Part shown: one piece after another, positions 52,816-61,785 of the stretch | How the letters are laid out: every line of letters starts with the position of its first letter | Position numbering within the stretch: the first letter of the stretch is position 1 | DNA from: Paenisporosarcina sp. OV554 | GTDB lineage: Bacteria; Bacillota; Bacilli; Bacillales_A; Planococcaceae | DNA: 64,000 nt | Assembly: GCF_003058165.1 (NCBI RefSeq) | Contig: NZ_QBUC01000020.1 | Coordinates: 1 to 64,000, forward strand | Reading direction: 5' to 3' | Program-made: the position numbers and the translations under genes | The notes under the pieces: model-generated | Told to the model about the DNA's origin: nothing | Database searches by the model: none | Seen by the model: only the letters and a program-made list of their open reading frames with translations

Positions 52816-53541
52816 CTATTTTTGATTTTTTTCTTTGCGTTTCGTTACTGCTTCTATATATGCTTTGAATAAACGTTTTGATCCTTCGTCCCCAGCTTGC
52901 GCAAATTCCTCAGGATGCCATTGGAAACCAAAAACGAAGGAATGTTCCGTACTTTCAACACCTTCAATGATACCGTCTGTTGCACGAGCCACAACTTTTA
53001 ATGGACCAGTTACTTCATTAACAGCTTGGTGGTGGAACGAATTCACTCTAAATTCGTCTTCTTGTAGCATTTCGTACATACGGCTACCTTTTTCAACTTT
53101 TACAGGATGTGAACGATGTGTTCTTTCCGCTTGTTGTTTATGTTGCATCACTTCTTCTTCACGTTGCGAATGGATACTTTGATATAGCGAGCCTCCAGTA
53201 GCAACGTTTAGCATATGCAGTCCTCTACATACACCGATGTAAGGTTTATCAAGTTCCAACATCTTTTGAACAAGTGCATGCTCCATCGCGTCTAACTTTG
53301 GAGCAATCTTACCTAAATGTACATGTGGTTCTTGACCATAATAAGAAGGATCAATATCTTCGCCACCTGTTACAAATAGCGCATCGATTTGTTTGCACAT
53401 TGCCTCTAAATCTTCTCCCGGTACAAGTGGGATTAATAACGGAATTCCTCCCGCTTGCGTAATTACATTAGGATATACAGGCGGCATATAGTAGCTACCA
53501 TCTTTTTGTACTTCTGCAGTTATTCCAACAATTGGTTTCAT
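52816..53541 (-). CDS. Class I glutamine amidotransferase-like hydrolase (PuuD-like)
   Basis: A 241-residue protein of the peptidase C26 family. FVTGGEDIDPSYYGQEPH is the family signature; the nucleophile Cys is in YIGVCRGLHMLNVATGG, and the His/Glu pair in GFQWHPEEFA. PuuD-type enzymes hydrolyse gamma-glutamyl-GABA in putrescine breakdown; related proteins act on other gamma-glutamyl compounds. No putrescine genes are near, so the substrate is open. Monocistronic, with ATG 53541 and its own terminator. Confidence 0.87.
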   Translation of the reverse strand: MKPIVGITAEVQKDGSYYMPPVYPNVITQAGGIPLLIPLVPGEDLEAMCKQIDALFVTGGEDIDPSYYGQEPHVHLGKIAPKLDAMEHALVQKMLELDKPYIGVCRGLHMLNVATGGSLYQSIHSQREEEVMQHKQQAERTHRSHPVKVEKGSRMYEMLQEDEFRVNSFHHQAVNEVTGPLKVVARATDGIIEGVESTEHSFVFGFQWHPEEFAQAGDEGSKRLFKAYIEAVTKRKEKNQK

Positions 53542-53893
53542 CTATATTCTCCGTTCTTTAGTTAGCTTTGCTCTACATCAGAATATACCCTTAATAGCTA
53601 TATCAAAAACGTAACAATCTATTCTAATAATTTCTTTAATGCGGGATTCTTGTAAAAACTGTTTTTTGAGATGCAGTATCAAAGGTAATGTTAGTGGTAG
53701 AATTATATAAATATGACTACTTTCATTTACAATTTCATGTTCACAGAACAATAATGAAAGAAATCCGAAGACGATGACCACGATTTAGAAAAAACAATAT
53801 TCGACATATGATATTTCTCAAATGTAGAACACCCCTTTACATCAATAAATTTACTATCCATCTTTACAACTCCAGTATATTTTCACTTGTGAT
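53542..53893. other. Gene-free gap before the GNAT gene
   Basis: About 350 AT-rich bases. A minus-strand frame of 67 codons (53578-53781) with two hydrophobic stretches starts at GTG without a ribosome site, so I do not call it. No terminator or known regulatory site is visible. Confidence 0.45.
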
Positions 53894-54442
53894 GTGAACT
53901 TCGAAGAATTATGTATTAATACGTTTGATATTAATCATTATAGAAACATCAAATTCGCAAAGAAAGTTGTGATTCCTTTGGCAGTAAGTACAGATGTTTC
54001 GGTTAGAAAAATGACCAGTGCTGATTTTTCATGTTGGCTTGAAATGAGAACCTTATTATGGCCCGATTGCCCAAAAGAAGAACATAAACAAGAGATTTTA
54101 GAACAATTGAATTCTCCACAATCATTGCAAGCTTTTATTATTGAACTCCAAAGCGAACCAATTGGGTTTTTAGAGGCTGCAATCCATCAAAATGCACATC
54201 AGCAATTTGGACAAGCTGGTTACATAGAAGGATGGTTTGTTAAAGGCTTATATAGAATGCACGGGTATGGAAAGAATTTAGTTGAAGCTGCTGAAACGTG
54301 GACTGTTGAAATGGGGTATTCGCAAATTGCCTCTGATACAGAAGATTTTAATGTAGGAAGCATCGTCGCTCATAAAAAATTAGGATACATTGAACAATTT
54401 CGTGCAGATGGCGAAGTGAAATTTATAAAGTCAATACATTAA
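53894..54442 (+). CDS. GNAT acetyltransferase resembling aminoglycoside 6'-N-acetyltransferases
   Basis: From about residue 38 the protein follows the AAC(6')-I pattern: RKMTSADFSCWLEMRTLLWPD, GFLEAAIH, GYIEGWFVKGLYRMHGYGKNLVEAAETW in parts, IASDTEDFNVGSIVAHKKLGY and a final phenylalanine-lysine. That group acetylates the 6'-amino group of aminoglycosides with acetyl-CoA; housekeeping GNATs with other substrates look similar, so resistance is not shown. The start is a problem: GTG 53894 has no ribosome site and adds about 38 residues not seen in the family, while no good start codon precedes RKMTSADF. The 5' end may be altered, or the gene may be poorly expressed. Confidence 0.7.
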   Translation: MNFEELCINTFDINHYRNIKFAKKVVIPLAVSTDVSVRKMTSADFSCWLEMRTLLWPDCPKEEHKQEILEQLNSPQSLQAFIIELQSEPIGFLEAAIHQNAHQQFGQAGYIEGWFVKGLYRMHGYGKNLVEAAETWTVEMGYSQIASDTEDFNVGSIVAHKKLGYIEQFRADGEVKFIKSIH

Positions 54443-54558
54443 AAGAGTGCTAGCTGTGCTCTATTTTGATATGTGTTGAATTTTTTTCGTTGGTTACTAA
54501 TCTTTTAGAGCCTTTCTTTCGTATTCTATATAAGGACTTAGAAAATGAGGTGTGTAGG

Positions 54559-55878
54559 ATGAAAACAATTATTATGTTTTTATGTATGGCAATGAGTTTA
54601 TTTACATATTCAGCCATCGTAGATGCACATGCGGATTTAGCTTCGAGCTCTCCTGCTGACGGAGCCATTTTGGAAACTGCACCTTCAGAAGTAGTGCTTA
54701 CGTTTACTACGACAATAGACAATCAAGTATTTGAAATAGATGCCTTAAATGTTAAAGGTGCCTCTTTAGTAAATGGAGTACCTCATTTAAGCTTGGCAAG
54801 AAATGAGTTAACCCTTCCTCTTTCTGATCAAATAAGTGGATTAGTAACCATTCCTTATTCAGTCATCTCTAAAGATGGCCATCCGATTGAAGGAAGTATT
54901 TCTTTTACAGTCGAAGCTAAAGAAACACCTCCAGCTTCTTTAAATGAGGCCAATGAAAATCCGGTAGTCGTATCATCAATTATTGAAGAGACTGAGAATG
55001 CTGATAAGACTGAAACATCTTCTTCAAATGAAACAGTTGAACAATCTTCAATGACGAAGGCATCAGCAAAAGATATGAACCAAGATGCAAGTGAACAAAC
55101 TGCTACTCCCCTTTCTTCTATAATTAAGTCAGTATATTTACTGTCATTATTATTATTAACAGGTTCATTATTATGGAGATTCCAGGGACACAAAGTTCCT
55201 TACTTAGCGAACATGCAATTGCTTCATTTGGCATTGCTTGGTCTTTTCACTTGGTCACAAGCTCGTAACTTTACTCGTGTTTTTGAAGGTGTGTCATGGC
55301 AAGATTTATTTCTTCGAACAGAGATTGGCCAATTTTGGACAGCAGCTCTTGTAATCACAGTTTTGGGTCTATATATTGTAGGACGTAATCGATATGTAAA
55401 TCTTGCATGGTTATCAGGAATTTTAATGGCAAAAAGCTTAAACAGTCATGCAATTGCTACGGATATACCTGCTTTAACAGTTGGCTTGAATTTCATCCAT
55501 TTATTGTTGTCAGCACTTTGGATAGCAGGTTTATTTTATGTCATTATTTTGTGGAAAAAAGGAACGGCTAAAGCGTTTATTCCCACTTTTTCAAAAACCG
55601 CCCTGCTTAGCATCATTAGTTTAACAGTTACGGGTAGTATTTACGCTTGGCTACTAGCTCCATCCATTTCAGCTTTATGGACCACAACTTGGGGGTACTG
55701 GTTAATTGCGAAAATTGTCGCTGTCATTGGGGTGTTCATCTTAGGAGCTTTCATTCGACGTCATATGAAGAAAACTGATTCACTTTCAGAGCGACGCTAC
55801 CTTTACTTTGATGTGGTTCTTGCTATCACAATTCTACTTATTGTAGGTGTGTTAACACAACTTAGCTCTTCAATATAG
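54559..55878 (+). CDS. CopC-CopD copper protein (YcnJ-like)
   Basis: A 439-residue protein with a signal peptide ending VDAHADLASSSPADGA; the His after cleavage is the usual copper ligand of CopC domains (about 22-122). A Ser/Thr/Glu-rich linker (about 125-180) follows, then eight membrane helices of CopD type (about 185-437). HSIAT-like NSHAIATDIPALTVGLNFIHLL in parts and LIAKIVAVIGVFILGAF are visible. YcnJ-type fusions import or handle copper at the membrane. No YcnI, YcnK or CopZ homologue is adjacent. ATG 54559 follows GAGGTG; the frame extends upstream to 54466 without protein-like sequence. Confidence 0.88.
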   Translation: MKTIIMFLCMAMSLFTYSAIVDAHADLASSSPADGAILETAPSEVVLTFTTTIDNQVFEIDALNVKGASLVNGVPHLSLARNELTLPLSDQISGLVTIPYSVISKDGHPIEGSISFTVEAKETPPASLNEANENPVVVSSIIEETENADKTETSSSNETVEQSSMTKASAKDMNQDASEQTATPLSSIIKSVYLLSLLLLTGSLLWRFQGHKVPYLANMQLLHLALLGLFTWSQARNFTRVFEGVSWQDLFLRTEIGQFWTAALVITVLGLYIVGRNRYVNLAWLSGILMAKSLNSHAIATDIPALTVGLNFIHLLLSALWIAGLFYVIILWKKGTAKAFIPTFSKTALLSIISLTVTGSIYAWLLAPSISALWTTTWGYWLIAKIVAVIGVFILGAFIRRHMKKTDSLSERRYLYFDVVLAITILLIVGVLTQLSSSI

Positions 55879-55893
55879 GCAAACGTCCAACTC

Positions 55894-55945
55894 CGCCCAT
55901 TCTTCATGAATACGTTATTGAAGAATGGATGTGAATTCATGGGCG
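55894..55945 (+). promoter_or_regulatory. Two competing hairpins over the start of the collagen-like gene
   Basis: CCATTCTTCA (55897-55906) pairs with TGAAGAATGG (55919-55928). Alternatively CGCCCAT (55894-55900) pairs with ATGGGCG (55939-55945), which contains the second possible start codon. Both cannot form together. Confidence 0.45.
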
Positions 55946-58900
55946 AGCGAAAAAAAACCAGATCTTGTCAATGTGCGGCATGTAAAGAAAGACGAAGTTC
56001 AAGAGTATACTCCCAACGAGAATATGTTGGAACTCAAGGTGGGCACGGTGAAAACGAATCTCCTAGAATAGATGGTGAAATTGGTTCATCTGGCATTCCT
56101 GGTGTCGAAGGAACTCAAGGAAAACCTAGCTTTCCAGGCGAAGCAGGGCCACAAGGTGTTCCGGGCATTCAAGGTAAAATGGGGTCTCAAGGTCTTACGG
56201 GCAAACAAGGTGAAACTGGACCTCAAGGTATTCCTGGTGTAAAAGGCGAAACTGGGCCTCAAGGTCTTACGGGCAAACATGGTGAAACTGGTCGCCAAGG
56301 TGTTCCCGGCATACAAGGTAAAATGGGGTCTCAAGGTCTTACGGGCAAACAAGGTGAAACTGGACCCCAAGGTCTTACGGGCATACAAGGTAAAACTGGA
56401 CCCCAAGGTGTTCCGGGCATTCAAGGTAAAACTGGACCTCAAGGTGTTACGGGCATACAAGGTGAAATTGGGCCTCAAGGTGTTCCTGGCATAAAGGGCG
56501 AAACTGGGCCTCAAGGTAAAACTGGACCTCAAGGTGTTCCGGGCATACAAGGTGAAACTGGACCTCAAGGTGTTCCTGGTGTATGCTGCGAAACTCGGTC
56601 ACAAGGTCTTACGGGCATAAAAGGTGAAGCTGGGCCTCAAGGTGTCCCTGGCATCCAAGGTGAAACTGGCCCTAAAGGTGTCCCTGGCATCCAAGGTGAC
56701 ACTGGGAGACAAGGTCTTACGGGCATACAAGGTAAAACGGGGCCTCAAGGTCTAAAAGGCAAACAAGGTGAAATTGGCCATCAAGGTATTCCGGGCATAC
56801 AAGGTAAAATGGGGCCACCTGGTCCTACGGGCGTACAAGGTGAAACTGGATCTCAAGGTCTTACAGGCAAACAAGGTGAAATTGGACCTAAAGGTGTTCC
56901 GGGCATACAAGGTGAAACTGGGCCTCAAGGTCTGACAGGCATACAAGGCGAAATTGGACCTCAAGGTGTTCCGGGCATACAAGGTAAAATGGGGCCTCCA
57001 GGTCTTACGGGCATACAAGGCGAAATTGGACCTCAAGGTGTTCCGGGCATACAAGGTAAAATGGGGCCTCCAGGTCTTACGGGCAAACAAGGTGAAAGAG
57101 GTCCTCAAGGTGTTCCGGGTGTAAAAGGCGAAAATGGACCTCAAGGTGTTCCGGGTGTAAAAGGCGAAAATGGGCCTCAAGGTGTTCCGGGCACACAAGG
57201 TGAAATTGGGCCTCCAGGTCTTACGGGGAAACAAGGTGAAACTGGACCTCAAGGCGTTCCGGGCATACAAGGTAAAATTGGGCCTCCAGGTCTTAAGGGC
57301 AAACAAGGTGAAACTGGACGACAAGGTGTTCCGGGGATACAAGGTAAAATGGGATCTCAAGGTCTTAAGGGCAAACAAGGTGAAACTGGACGACAAGGTG
57401 TTCCGGGCATACAAGGCGAAATTGGGCCTCAAGGTCTTACAGGCAAACAAGGTGAAATTGGGCCTCAAGGTGTTCCGGGCATACAAGGCGAAATTGGGCC
57501 TCAAGGTCTTACAGGCAAACAAGGTGAAATTGGGCCTCAAGGTCTTACAGGCAAACAAGGTGAAACTGGGCCTCAAGGTGTCCAGGGTATACCAGGTGAA
57601 ATTGGGCCTCAAGGTCTTACAGGCAAACATGGTGAAATTGGGCCTCAAGGTCTTACAGGCAAACAAGGTGAAATTGGGCCTCAAGGTGTTCCGGGCATAC
57701 AAGGCAAAATTGGGCCTCAAGGTCTTACAGGCAAACAAGGTGAAACTGGGCCTCAAGGTCTTATAGGCAAACAAGGTGAAACTGGGCCTCAAGGTCTTAT
57801 AGGCAAACAAGGTGAAACTGGGCCTCAAGGTGTCCAGGGTATACCAGGTGAAATTGGGCCTCAAGGTCTTACAGGAAAAAAAGGTGAAATTGGGCCTCAA
57901 GGTCTTACAGGAAAAAAAGGTGAAATTGGGCCTCAAGGTCTTACAGGAAAAAAAGGTGAAATTGGGCCTCAAGGTGTTCCGGGAGTACAAGGTGAAATTG
58001 GGCCTCAAGGTCTTACAGGCAAAAAAGGTGAAACTGGGCCTCAAGGTGTCCAGGGTATACCAGGTGAAATTGGGCCTCAAGGTCTTACAGGCAAAAAAGG
58101 TGAAACTGGGCCTCAAGGTGTTCCGGGAGTACAAGGTGAAATTGGGCCTCAAGGTCTTACAGGCAAACAAGGTGAAACTGGGCCTCAAGGTCTTATAGGC
58201 AAACAAGGTGAAACTGGACCTCAAGGTGTCCAGGGTATACCAGGTGAAATTGGGTCTCAAGGTGTTCCGGGCATACAAGGTGAAATTGGGCCTCAAGGTC
58301 TTACAGGCAAAAAAGGTGAAACTGGCCCTCAAGGTGTTCTGGGCAAACAAGGTGAAATTGGGCCTCATGGTCTTACGGGCATACAAGGTGAAACTGGGCC
58401 TCAAGGTCTTACGGGGATACAAGGTGAAATCGGGCCTCAAGGTCTTACGGGCAAACAAGGTGAAACTGGGCCTCAAGGTATTCCGGGTATAAAAGGTGAA
58501 ATTGGACCTCAAGGTCTTACAGGCAAACATGGTGAAACTGGACCTCAAGGTGTTCCGGGTATACAAGGTGAAATTGGGCCTCAAGGTCTTACGGGCAAAC
58601 AAGGTGAAACTGGGCCTCAAGGTATTCCGGGTATAAAAGGTGAAATTGGACCTCAAGGTCTTACAGGTAAACATGGTGAAACTGGACCTCAAGGTGTTCC
58701 GGGTATACAAGGTGAAATTGGGCCTCAAGGTCTTACAGGTAAACATGGTGAAACTGGACCTCAAGGTGTTCCGGGTATACAAGGTGAAATTGGACCTCAA
58801 GGAACTCCAGGCCATATTGCCAATTTTGCCTATATATACAATACAGGTCTACAACGTGTTTCAAAAGATGCTTCTTTAATTTTTAACAACAACGGCATTC

Positions 58901-59226
58901 GTACGGGAGGCTTTTTGCATGTTAAAGGTGAAGGGAGCATAGTAATCGAAAAAGCGGGTATTTATGAAATTAATTTCCAAGTTTCTGCTCTGCAACCTAA
59001 TAAATTCACTCTTTTTGCTGATGGTATAGCAATTCCTTCTACTACTTTTAGTTCCACTATAGACAATCCACAAACTAATGGTCTAACCATATTGTCATTA
59101 ACATCAAACTGCGAACTAACCTTACGAAATCATACTTCTACATCAACCTATGTGGATCTTCAAACTGATTGGTATGGCGATGATACCATTATAAATGCTG
59201 CAATAATCATAAAAAAAATTGCTTAA
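55906..59226 (+). CDS. Giant collagen-like protein with BclA/C1q-like C-terminal domain
   Basis: A protein of 1,106 residues (1,095 if ATG 55939 is used). It has no signal peptide; the first 50 residues are basic with CQCAAC (Cys21, 23, 26). Residues about 57-969 are some 300 Gly-X-Y triplets, mostly a 12-residue unit such as GPQGLTGKQGEI encoded by 36-bp repeats. One break, GVCCETRSQG at residue 225, carries two cysteines. The last 137 residues form a beta-rich domain like the trimerising head of BclA-type spore proteins. The lack of export signal fits assembly on the spore by the mother cell (inference). Ribosome sites at both starts are weak. Confidence 0.9.
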   Translation: MNTLLKNGCEFMGERKKTRSCQCAACKERRSSRVYSQREYVGTQGGHGENESPRIDGEIGSSGIPGVEGTQGKPSFPGEAGPQGVPGIQGKMGSQGLTGKQGETGPQGIPGVKGETGPQGLTGKHGETGRQGVPGIQGKMGSQGLTGKQGETGPQGLTGIQGKTGPQGVPGIQGKTGPQGVTGIQGEIGPQGVPGIKGETGPQGKTGPQGVPGIQGETGPQGVPGVCCETRSQGLTGIKGEAGPQGVPGIQGETGPKGVPGIQGDTGRQGLTGIQGKTGPQGLKGKQGEIGHQGIPGIQGKMGPPGPTGVQGETGSQGLTGKQGEIGPKGVPGIQGETGPQGLTGIQGEIGPQGVPGIQGKMGPPGLTGIQGEIGPQGVPGIQGKMGPPGLTGKQGERGPQGVPGVKGENGPQGVPGVKGENGPQGVPGTQGEIGPPGLTGKQGETGPQGVPGIQGKIGPPGLKGKQGETGRQGVPGIQGKMGSQGLKGKQGETGRQGVPGIQGEIGPQGLTGKQGEIGPQGVPGIQGEIGPQGLTGKQGEIGPQGLTGKQGETGPQGVQGIPGEIGPQGLTGKHGEIGPQGLTGKQGEIGPQGVPGIQGKIGPQGLTGKQGETGPQGLIGKQGETGPQGLIGKQGETGPQGVQGIPGEIGPQGLTGKKGEIGPQGLTGKKGEIGPQGLTGKKGEIGPQGVPGVQGEIGPQGLTGKKGETGPQGVQGIPGEIGPQGLTGKKGETGPQGVPGVQGEIGPQGLTGKQGETGPQGLIGKQGETGPQGVQGIPGEIGSQGVPGIQGEIGPQGLTGKKGETGPQGVLGKQGEIGPHGLTGIQGETGPQGLTGIQGEIGPQGLTGKQGETGPQGIPGIKGEIGPQGLTGKHGETGPQGVPGIQGEIGPQGLTGKQGETGPQGIPGIKGEIGPQGLTGKHGETGPQGVPGIQGEIGPQGLTGKHGETGPQGVPGIQGEIGPQGTPGHIANFAYIYNTGLQRVSKDASLIFNNNGIRTGGFLHVKGEGSIVIEKAGIYEINFQVSALQPNKFTLFADGIAIPSTTFSSTIDNPQTNGLTILSLTSNCELTLRNHTSTSTYVDLQTDWYGDDTIINAAIIIKKIA
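56074..58812 (+). repeat. Gly-X-Y coding repeat tract
   Basis: 2.7 kb of 9-bp triplet units arranged largely in 36-bp blocks, with many identical neighbours (for example the GGAAAAAAAGGTGAAATTG blocks near 57873-57960). Length changes by slippage and assembly errors are likely here. Confidence 0.9.
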
Positions 59227-59234
59227 TAATCAAG

Positions 59235-59254
59235 CGTTGCCCCTAGAGGTAACG
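59235..59254 (+). terminator. Terminator after the collagen-like gene
   Basis: CGTTGCC/GGTAACG stem, then TTTTTTT. Confidence 0.75.
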
Positions 59255-59265
59255 TTTTTTTGTGT

Positions 59266-59290
59266 GTTTGAATTAACAAATGTAGGGAAT
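59266..59290 (+). promoter_or_regulatory. Sigma-B promoter of the SDR gene
   Basis: GTTTGA (59266-59271), 13-bp spacer, GGGAAT (59285-59290), about 34 bp before ATG 59324. Confidence 0.75.
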
Positions 59291-59323
59291 AATTTTGATA
59301 ACAATATTTATAGGAGGCTAACA

Positions 59324-60199
59324 ATGACAAAAGATAAATATGAACAAATTCACTCAGAAATTAAAGGACAAACGCAAGATCAACAACCTGGACTGGAAAC
59401 AGAGATGCATCCACAGCCAATATATGATGATCAAAACTATAAAGGATCCGGGAAATTAACAGGTAAAGTGGCGCTCATTACAGGTGGAGACAGCGGAATT
59501 GGACGCGCAGTTGCGGTTGCTTTTGCAAAAGAAGGCGCAAATGTTGCGGTTGCTTATTTGAATGAACATGAAGACGCTGAAAAAACCGTGAAATTAGTTG
59601 AAGGATACGGAACAAAAGCAATCAAAATTGCGGCTGATTTAAGCGACGATGAAAAATGCCAAAACGTAGTTGACCAAGTTATAGCAGAATTTGGGCAATT
59701 GAATGTATTGGTCAATAATGCAGGAAAACAATTCCCAACAAACGATTTTTTAGAAATCACACCTGATCAATTACAAGAAACATTTTCGACCAATATTTTT
59801 TCCATGTTTTACTTAACACAAGCTGCTCTTCCCCATTTATCAAAAGGAGATTCTGTTATCAATACATCTTCGGTCACTGCTTATAAAGGATCGCCAAATT
59901 TAATTGATTACTCAGCGACGAAAGGTGCCATCACAACATTCACTCGTTCATTAGCCTTGAACTTAGTTAACAAAGGCATTCGAGTAAACGCAGTAGCACC
60001 TGGCCCTATTTGGACACCTTTGATTCCTGCTACATTTGGAAAAGACGAAGTGGCCAAAGCTGGGGATGACACACCTATGGCAAGACGTGGTCAACCCGCA
60101 GAAAACGCGCCCGCTTATGTATTTTTAGCATCCACTGATTCGAGTTACATGGTTGGACAAACTATTCATGTAGATGGTGGAGACTTTGTTACTTCGTGA
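59324..60199 (+). CDS. SDR-family oxidoreductase, general stress type (YdaD/YhxC-like)
   Basis: A 291-residue classical SDR with the typical long N-terminal arm (EMHPQPIYDDQNYKGSGKL) of the YdaD/YhdF/YhxC group. Motifs are ALITGGDSGIGRAVAVAFAK (cofactor loop), NVLVNNAGKQFP, the catalytic Ser in INTSSVTAYKGSP and Tyr-x3-Lys in DYSATKGAI. It reduces or oxidises a small carbonyl or alcohol; the substrate is unknown. ATG 59324 follows AGGAGG. B. subtilis YdaD is a sigma-B general stress protein, and the sigma-B promoter seen here agrees. A terminator follows. Confidence 0.9.
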   Translation: MTKDKYEQIHSEIKGQTQDQQPGLETEMHPQPIYDDQNYKGSGKLTGKVALITGGDSGIGRAVAVAFAKEGANVAVAYLNEHEDAEKTVKLVEGYGTKAIKIAADLSDDEKCQNVVDQVIAEFGQLNVLVNNAGKQFPTNDFLEITPDQLQETFSTNIFSMFYLTQAALPHLSKGDSVINTSSVTAYKGSPNLIDYSATKGAITTFTRSLALNLVNKGIRVNAVAPGPIWTPLIPATFGKDEVAKAGDDTPMARRGQPAENAPAYVFLASTDSSYMVGQTIHVDGGDFVTS

Positions 60200-60236
60200 C
60201 AAGTGAATATAAATCGGTTAAATCCAAACTAATTAA

Positions 60237-60264
60237 AAACCCATCGAAATGGTTCGATGGGTTT
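60237..60264 (+). terminator. Terminator after the SDR gene (bidirectional)
   Basis: AAACCCATCGA/TCGATGGGTTT stem, then TTTCC. It also fits as terminator of the Excalibur gene on the minus strand. Confidence 0.8.
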
Positions 60265-60278
60265 TCCGTATTTCACTT

Positions 60279-60548
60279 TTATTTTTCACAAGCAATTAAA
60301 TCTTTATCACGGTCACTTTTCTTATTTAAATCATATAGTTTTTGATTAGCATAAGGTTTATATTTAGTAGCTCCACCTTTATTTTTCACATTAGAGGCGC
60401 GAGAAATTCCACCTGGATAATCTTTATTAATTTCTGTACAATTTTTATAAGTTTTATATGTTACTTTTTTTGCTGCGTCTACTTGTGTCGCTCCCATAAA
60501 ACCTGTCACTAAAACAATTGACAGGAGCATTGCCATTCCCTTTTTCAT
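60279..60548 (-). CDS. Secreted Excalibur calcium-binding-domain protein
   Basis: An 89-residue protein with a signal peptide (1-25, cleavage after VDA) and one Excalibur domain: YKNCTEINKDYPGGISR, then KNKGG and the C-terminal DRDKDLIACEK, an EF-hand-like Asp-x-Asp-x-Asp loop with the paired cysteines. The domain is found at the ends of secreted nucleases and wall proteins; here it stands alone. Role unknown. AGGAG precedes ATG 60548. Confidence 0.87.
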   Translation of the reverse strand: MKKGMAMLLSIVLVTGFMGATQVDAAKKVTYKTYKNCTEINKDYPGGISRASNVKNKGGATKYKPYANQKLYDLNKKSDRDKDLIACEK

Positions 60549-60652
60549 TTAATAATTCCTCCAAAACTCTCGATTGCCAATATCATACATTAAAAAAGGC
60601 CTATGTGTCTATATATATTTTAGATATAAAGTTTTAGTTATAAACAACAAGA

Positions 60653-60682
60653 AGCCCGCCAAAATTGTATCTTCGGCGGGCT
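60653..60682 (-). terminator. Terminator after the SEC-C gene
   Basis: AGCCCGCC/GGCGGGCT stem, followed by TCTTGTTG on the minus strand. Confidence 0.7.
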
Positions 60683-60689
60683 ACACTAC

Positions 60690-61685
60690 TTAGTTTGATG
60701 TATTAACGGAATAAAACTCATTAATATCTTTGTAATATTTATTTAATGAATGAGTCGACACTTCATACCATTCCGCGATTTCTTTTATACTCCAATAAGG
60801 CCCTTCAAACAATTCATGTTCTTGACCAAATCGAATCGCGCCAGCAGCAACAGCCGCTTCTTTTCTAGCGTTTGGTTGGTTAGTGACTAAGTAATCTTCG
60901 ATAATCGTCAACAAAGGTTTTGGATTGCGGTTTTGATTCTCCAGACGCTCCATAATGTCTATTAAGATGCCTGCTTCAAATTCCGTAAATTCTCCACCAC
61001 TATAGCCATTTTCTCCAAGTCGTTCCCAAAAATCAATGAGATGTTTTTGTAAAAAGATAGATGGATCTTCTTGAATTGTTTCAGCAATTGATTTTACAAA
61101 TGAAGTGACAACTTCTGAATGGTCTGTTGGAATGAAAATCAAGCTTGAAATTGCTAAATGGTGATTTTCTTTTAGACTAACATCCGGCAATGTGAAGCAA
61201 AATACGTGCACGCCAAGTGGCACAGGTTTTTCGCTCTCACGTTTAAGATAAAGCATTTCGTTCGTAAATATATTTTTGACTAACATAAATTGTTCTTCAA
61301 TATTCATCACTTCTGCAACAATGACAGTCGGTTTTTTCCACTGTTCTAAGACATTCTCCACAGCTGGTCGAATCGATTTCTTCTGTTGTTTTTCAATATA
61401 TTTCAACCATATTTCTGGTTTCGTGTGAAAGAAAAATTCATCGATGGCAATAGCTTCAATCATTTCTTCGTGCAAGTATCTATCTAATTTAGATTTCCAT
61501 TCATTGATTACAGTTAGTAAATCAGCTAAATCTTTTCGTTCTGGATATTCATCATAAAAAGTTTGGAGTACGCGATCTAACTCTTCCGAACGAACTTCTT
61601 CAATCGAGACCGCTTCTTTTCGCTCACAACACTTTTTGTATTTCTTCCCGCTGCCACAAGGACACGGATCATTACGTCCAACCAT
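60690..61685 (-). CDS. SEC-C zinc-motif protein of unknown function
   Basis: A 331-residue protein. The N-terminus is the SEC-C motif MVGRNDPCPCGSGKKYKKCC, a small zinc-binding module also found at the end of SecA. The rest (about 40-330) is a mostly helical, acidic domain I do not recognise. Near the C-terminus EIAEWYEVSTHSLNKYYKDI could be a helix-turn-helix. Monocistronic, with AAGGAC before ATG 61685. Protein-protein contact through the zinc motif is likely, but the partner is unknown. Confidence 0.8.
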   Translation of the reverse strand: MVGRNDPCPCGSGKKYKKCCERKEAVSIEEVRSEELDRVLQTFYDEYPERKDLADLLTVINEWKSKLDRYLHEEMIEAIAIDEFFFHTKPEIWLKYIEKQQKKSIRPAVENVLEQWKKPTVIVAEVMNIEEQFMLVKNIFTNEMLYLKRESEKPVPLGVHVFCFTLPDVSLKENHHLAISSLIFIPTDHSEVVTSFVKSIAETIQEDPSIFLQKHLIDFWERLGENGYSGGEFTEFEAGILIDIMERLENQNRNPKPLLTIIEDYLVTNQPNARKEAAVAAGAIRFGQEHELFEGPYWSIKEIAEWYEVSTHSLNKYYKDINEFYSVNTSN

Positions 61686-61785
61686 TTAAAACACGTCCTT
61701 CAATTATTAAAGTTTACGCCCTAGTGTAACATGCATCCGCCCTCGAATACAGGGGACAAAGGGCGTGGGACTTAGGGAATGCCTA

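Noticed and set aside
53578..53781. A 67-codon minus-strand frame with two hydrophobic stretches
   Set aside because: GTG start without ribosome site, AT-rich and isolated; not enough support.
56752..58815. A 687-codon open frame on the minus strand inside the collagen gene, and several other long plus-strand frames in the same tract
   Set aside because: They exist only because the repeated 36-bp unit lacks stops in several frames. The Gly-X-Y frame has the start, head domain and family match.
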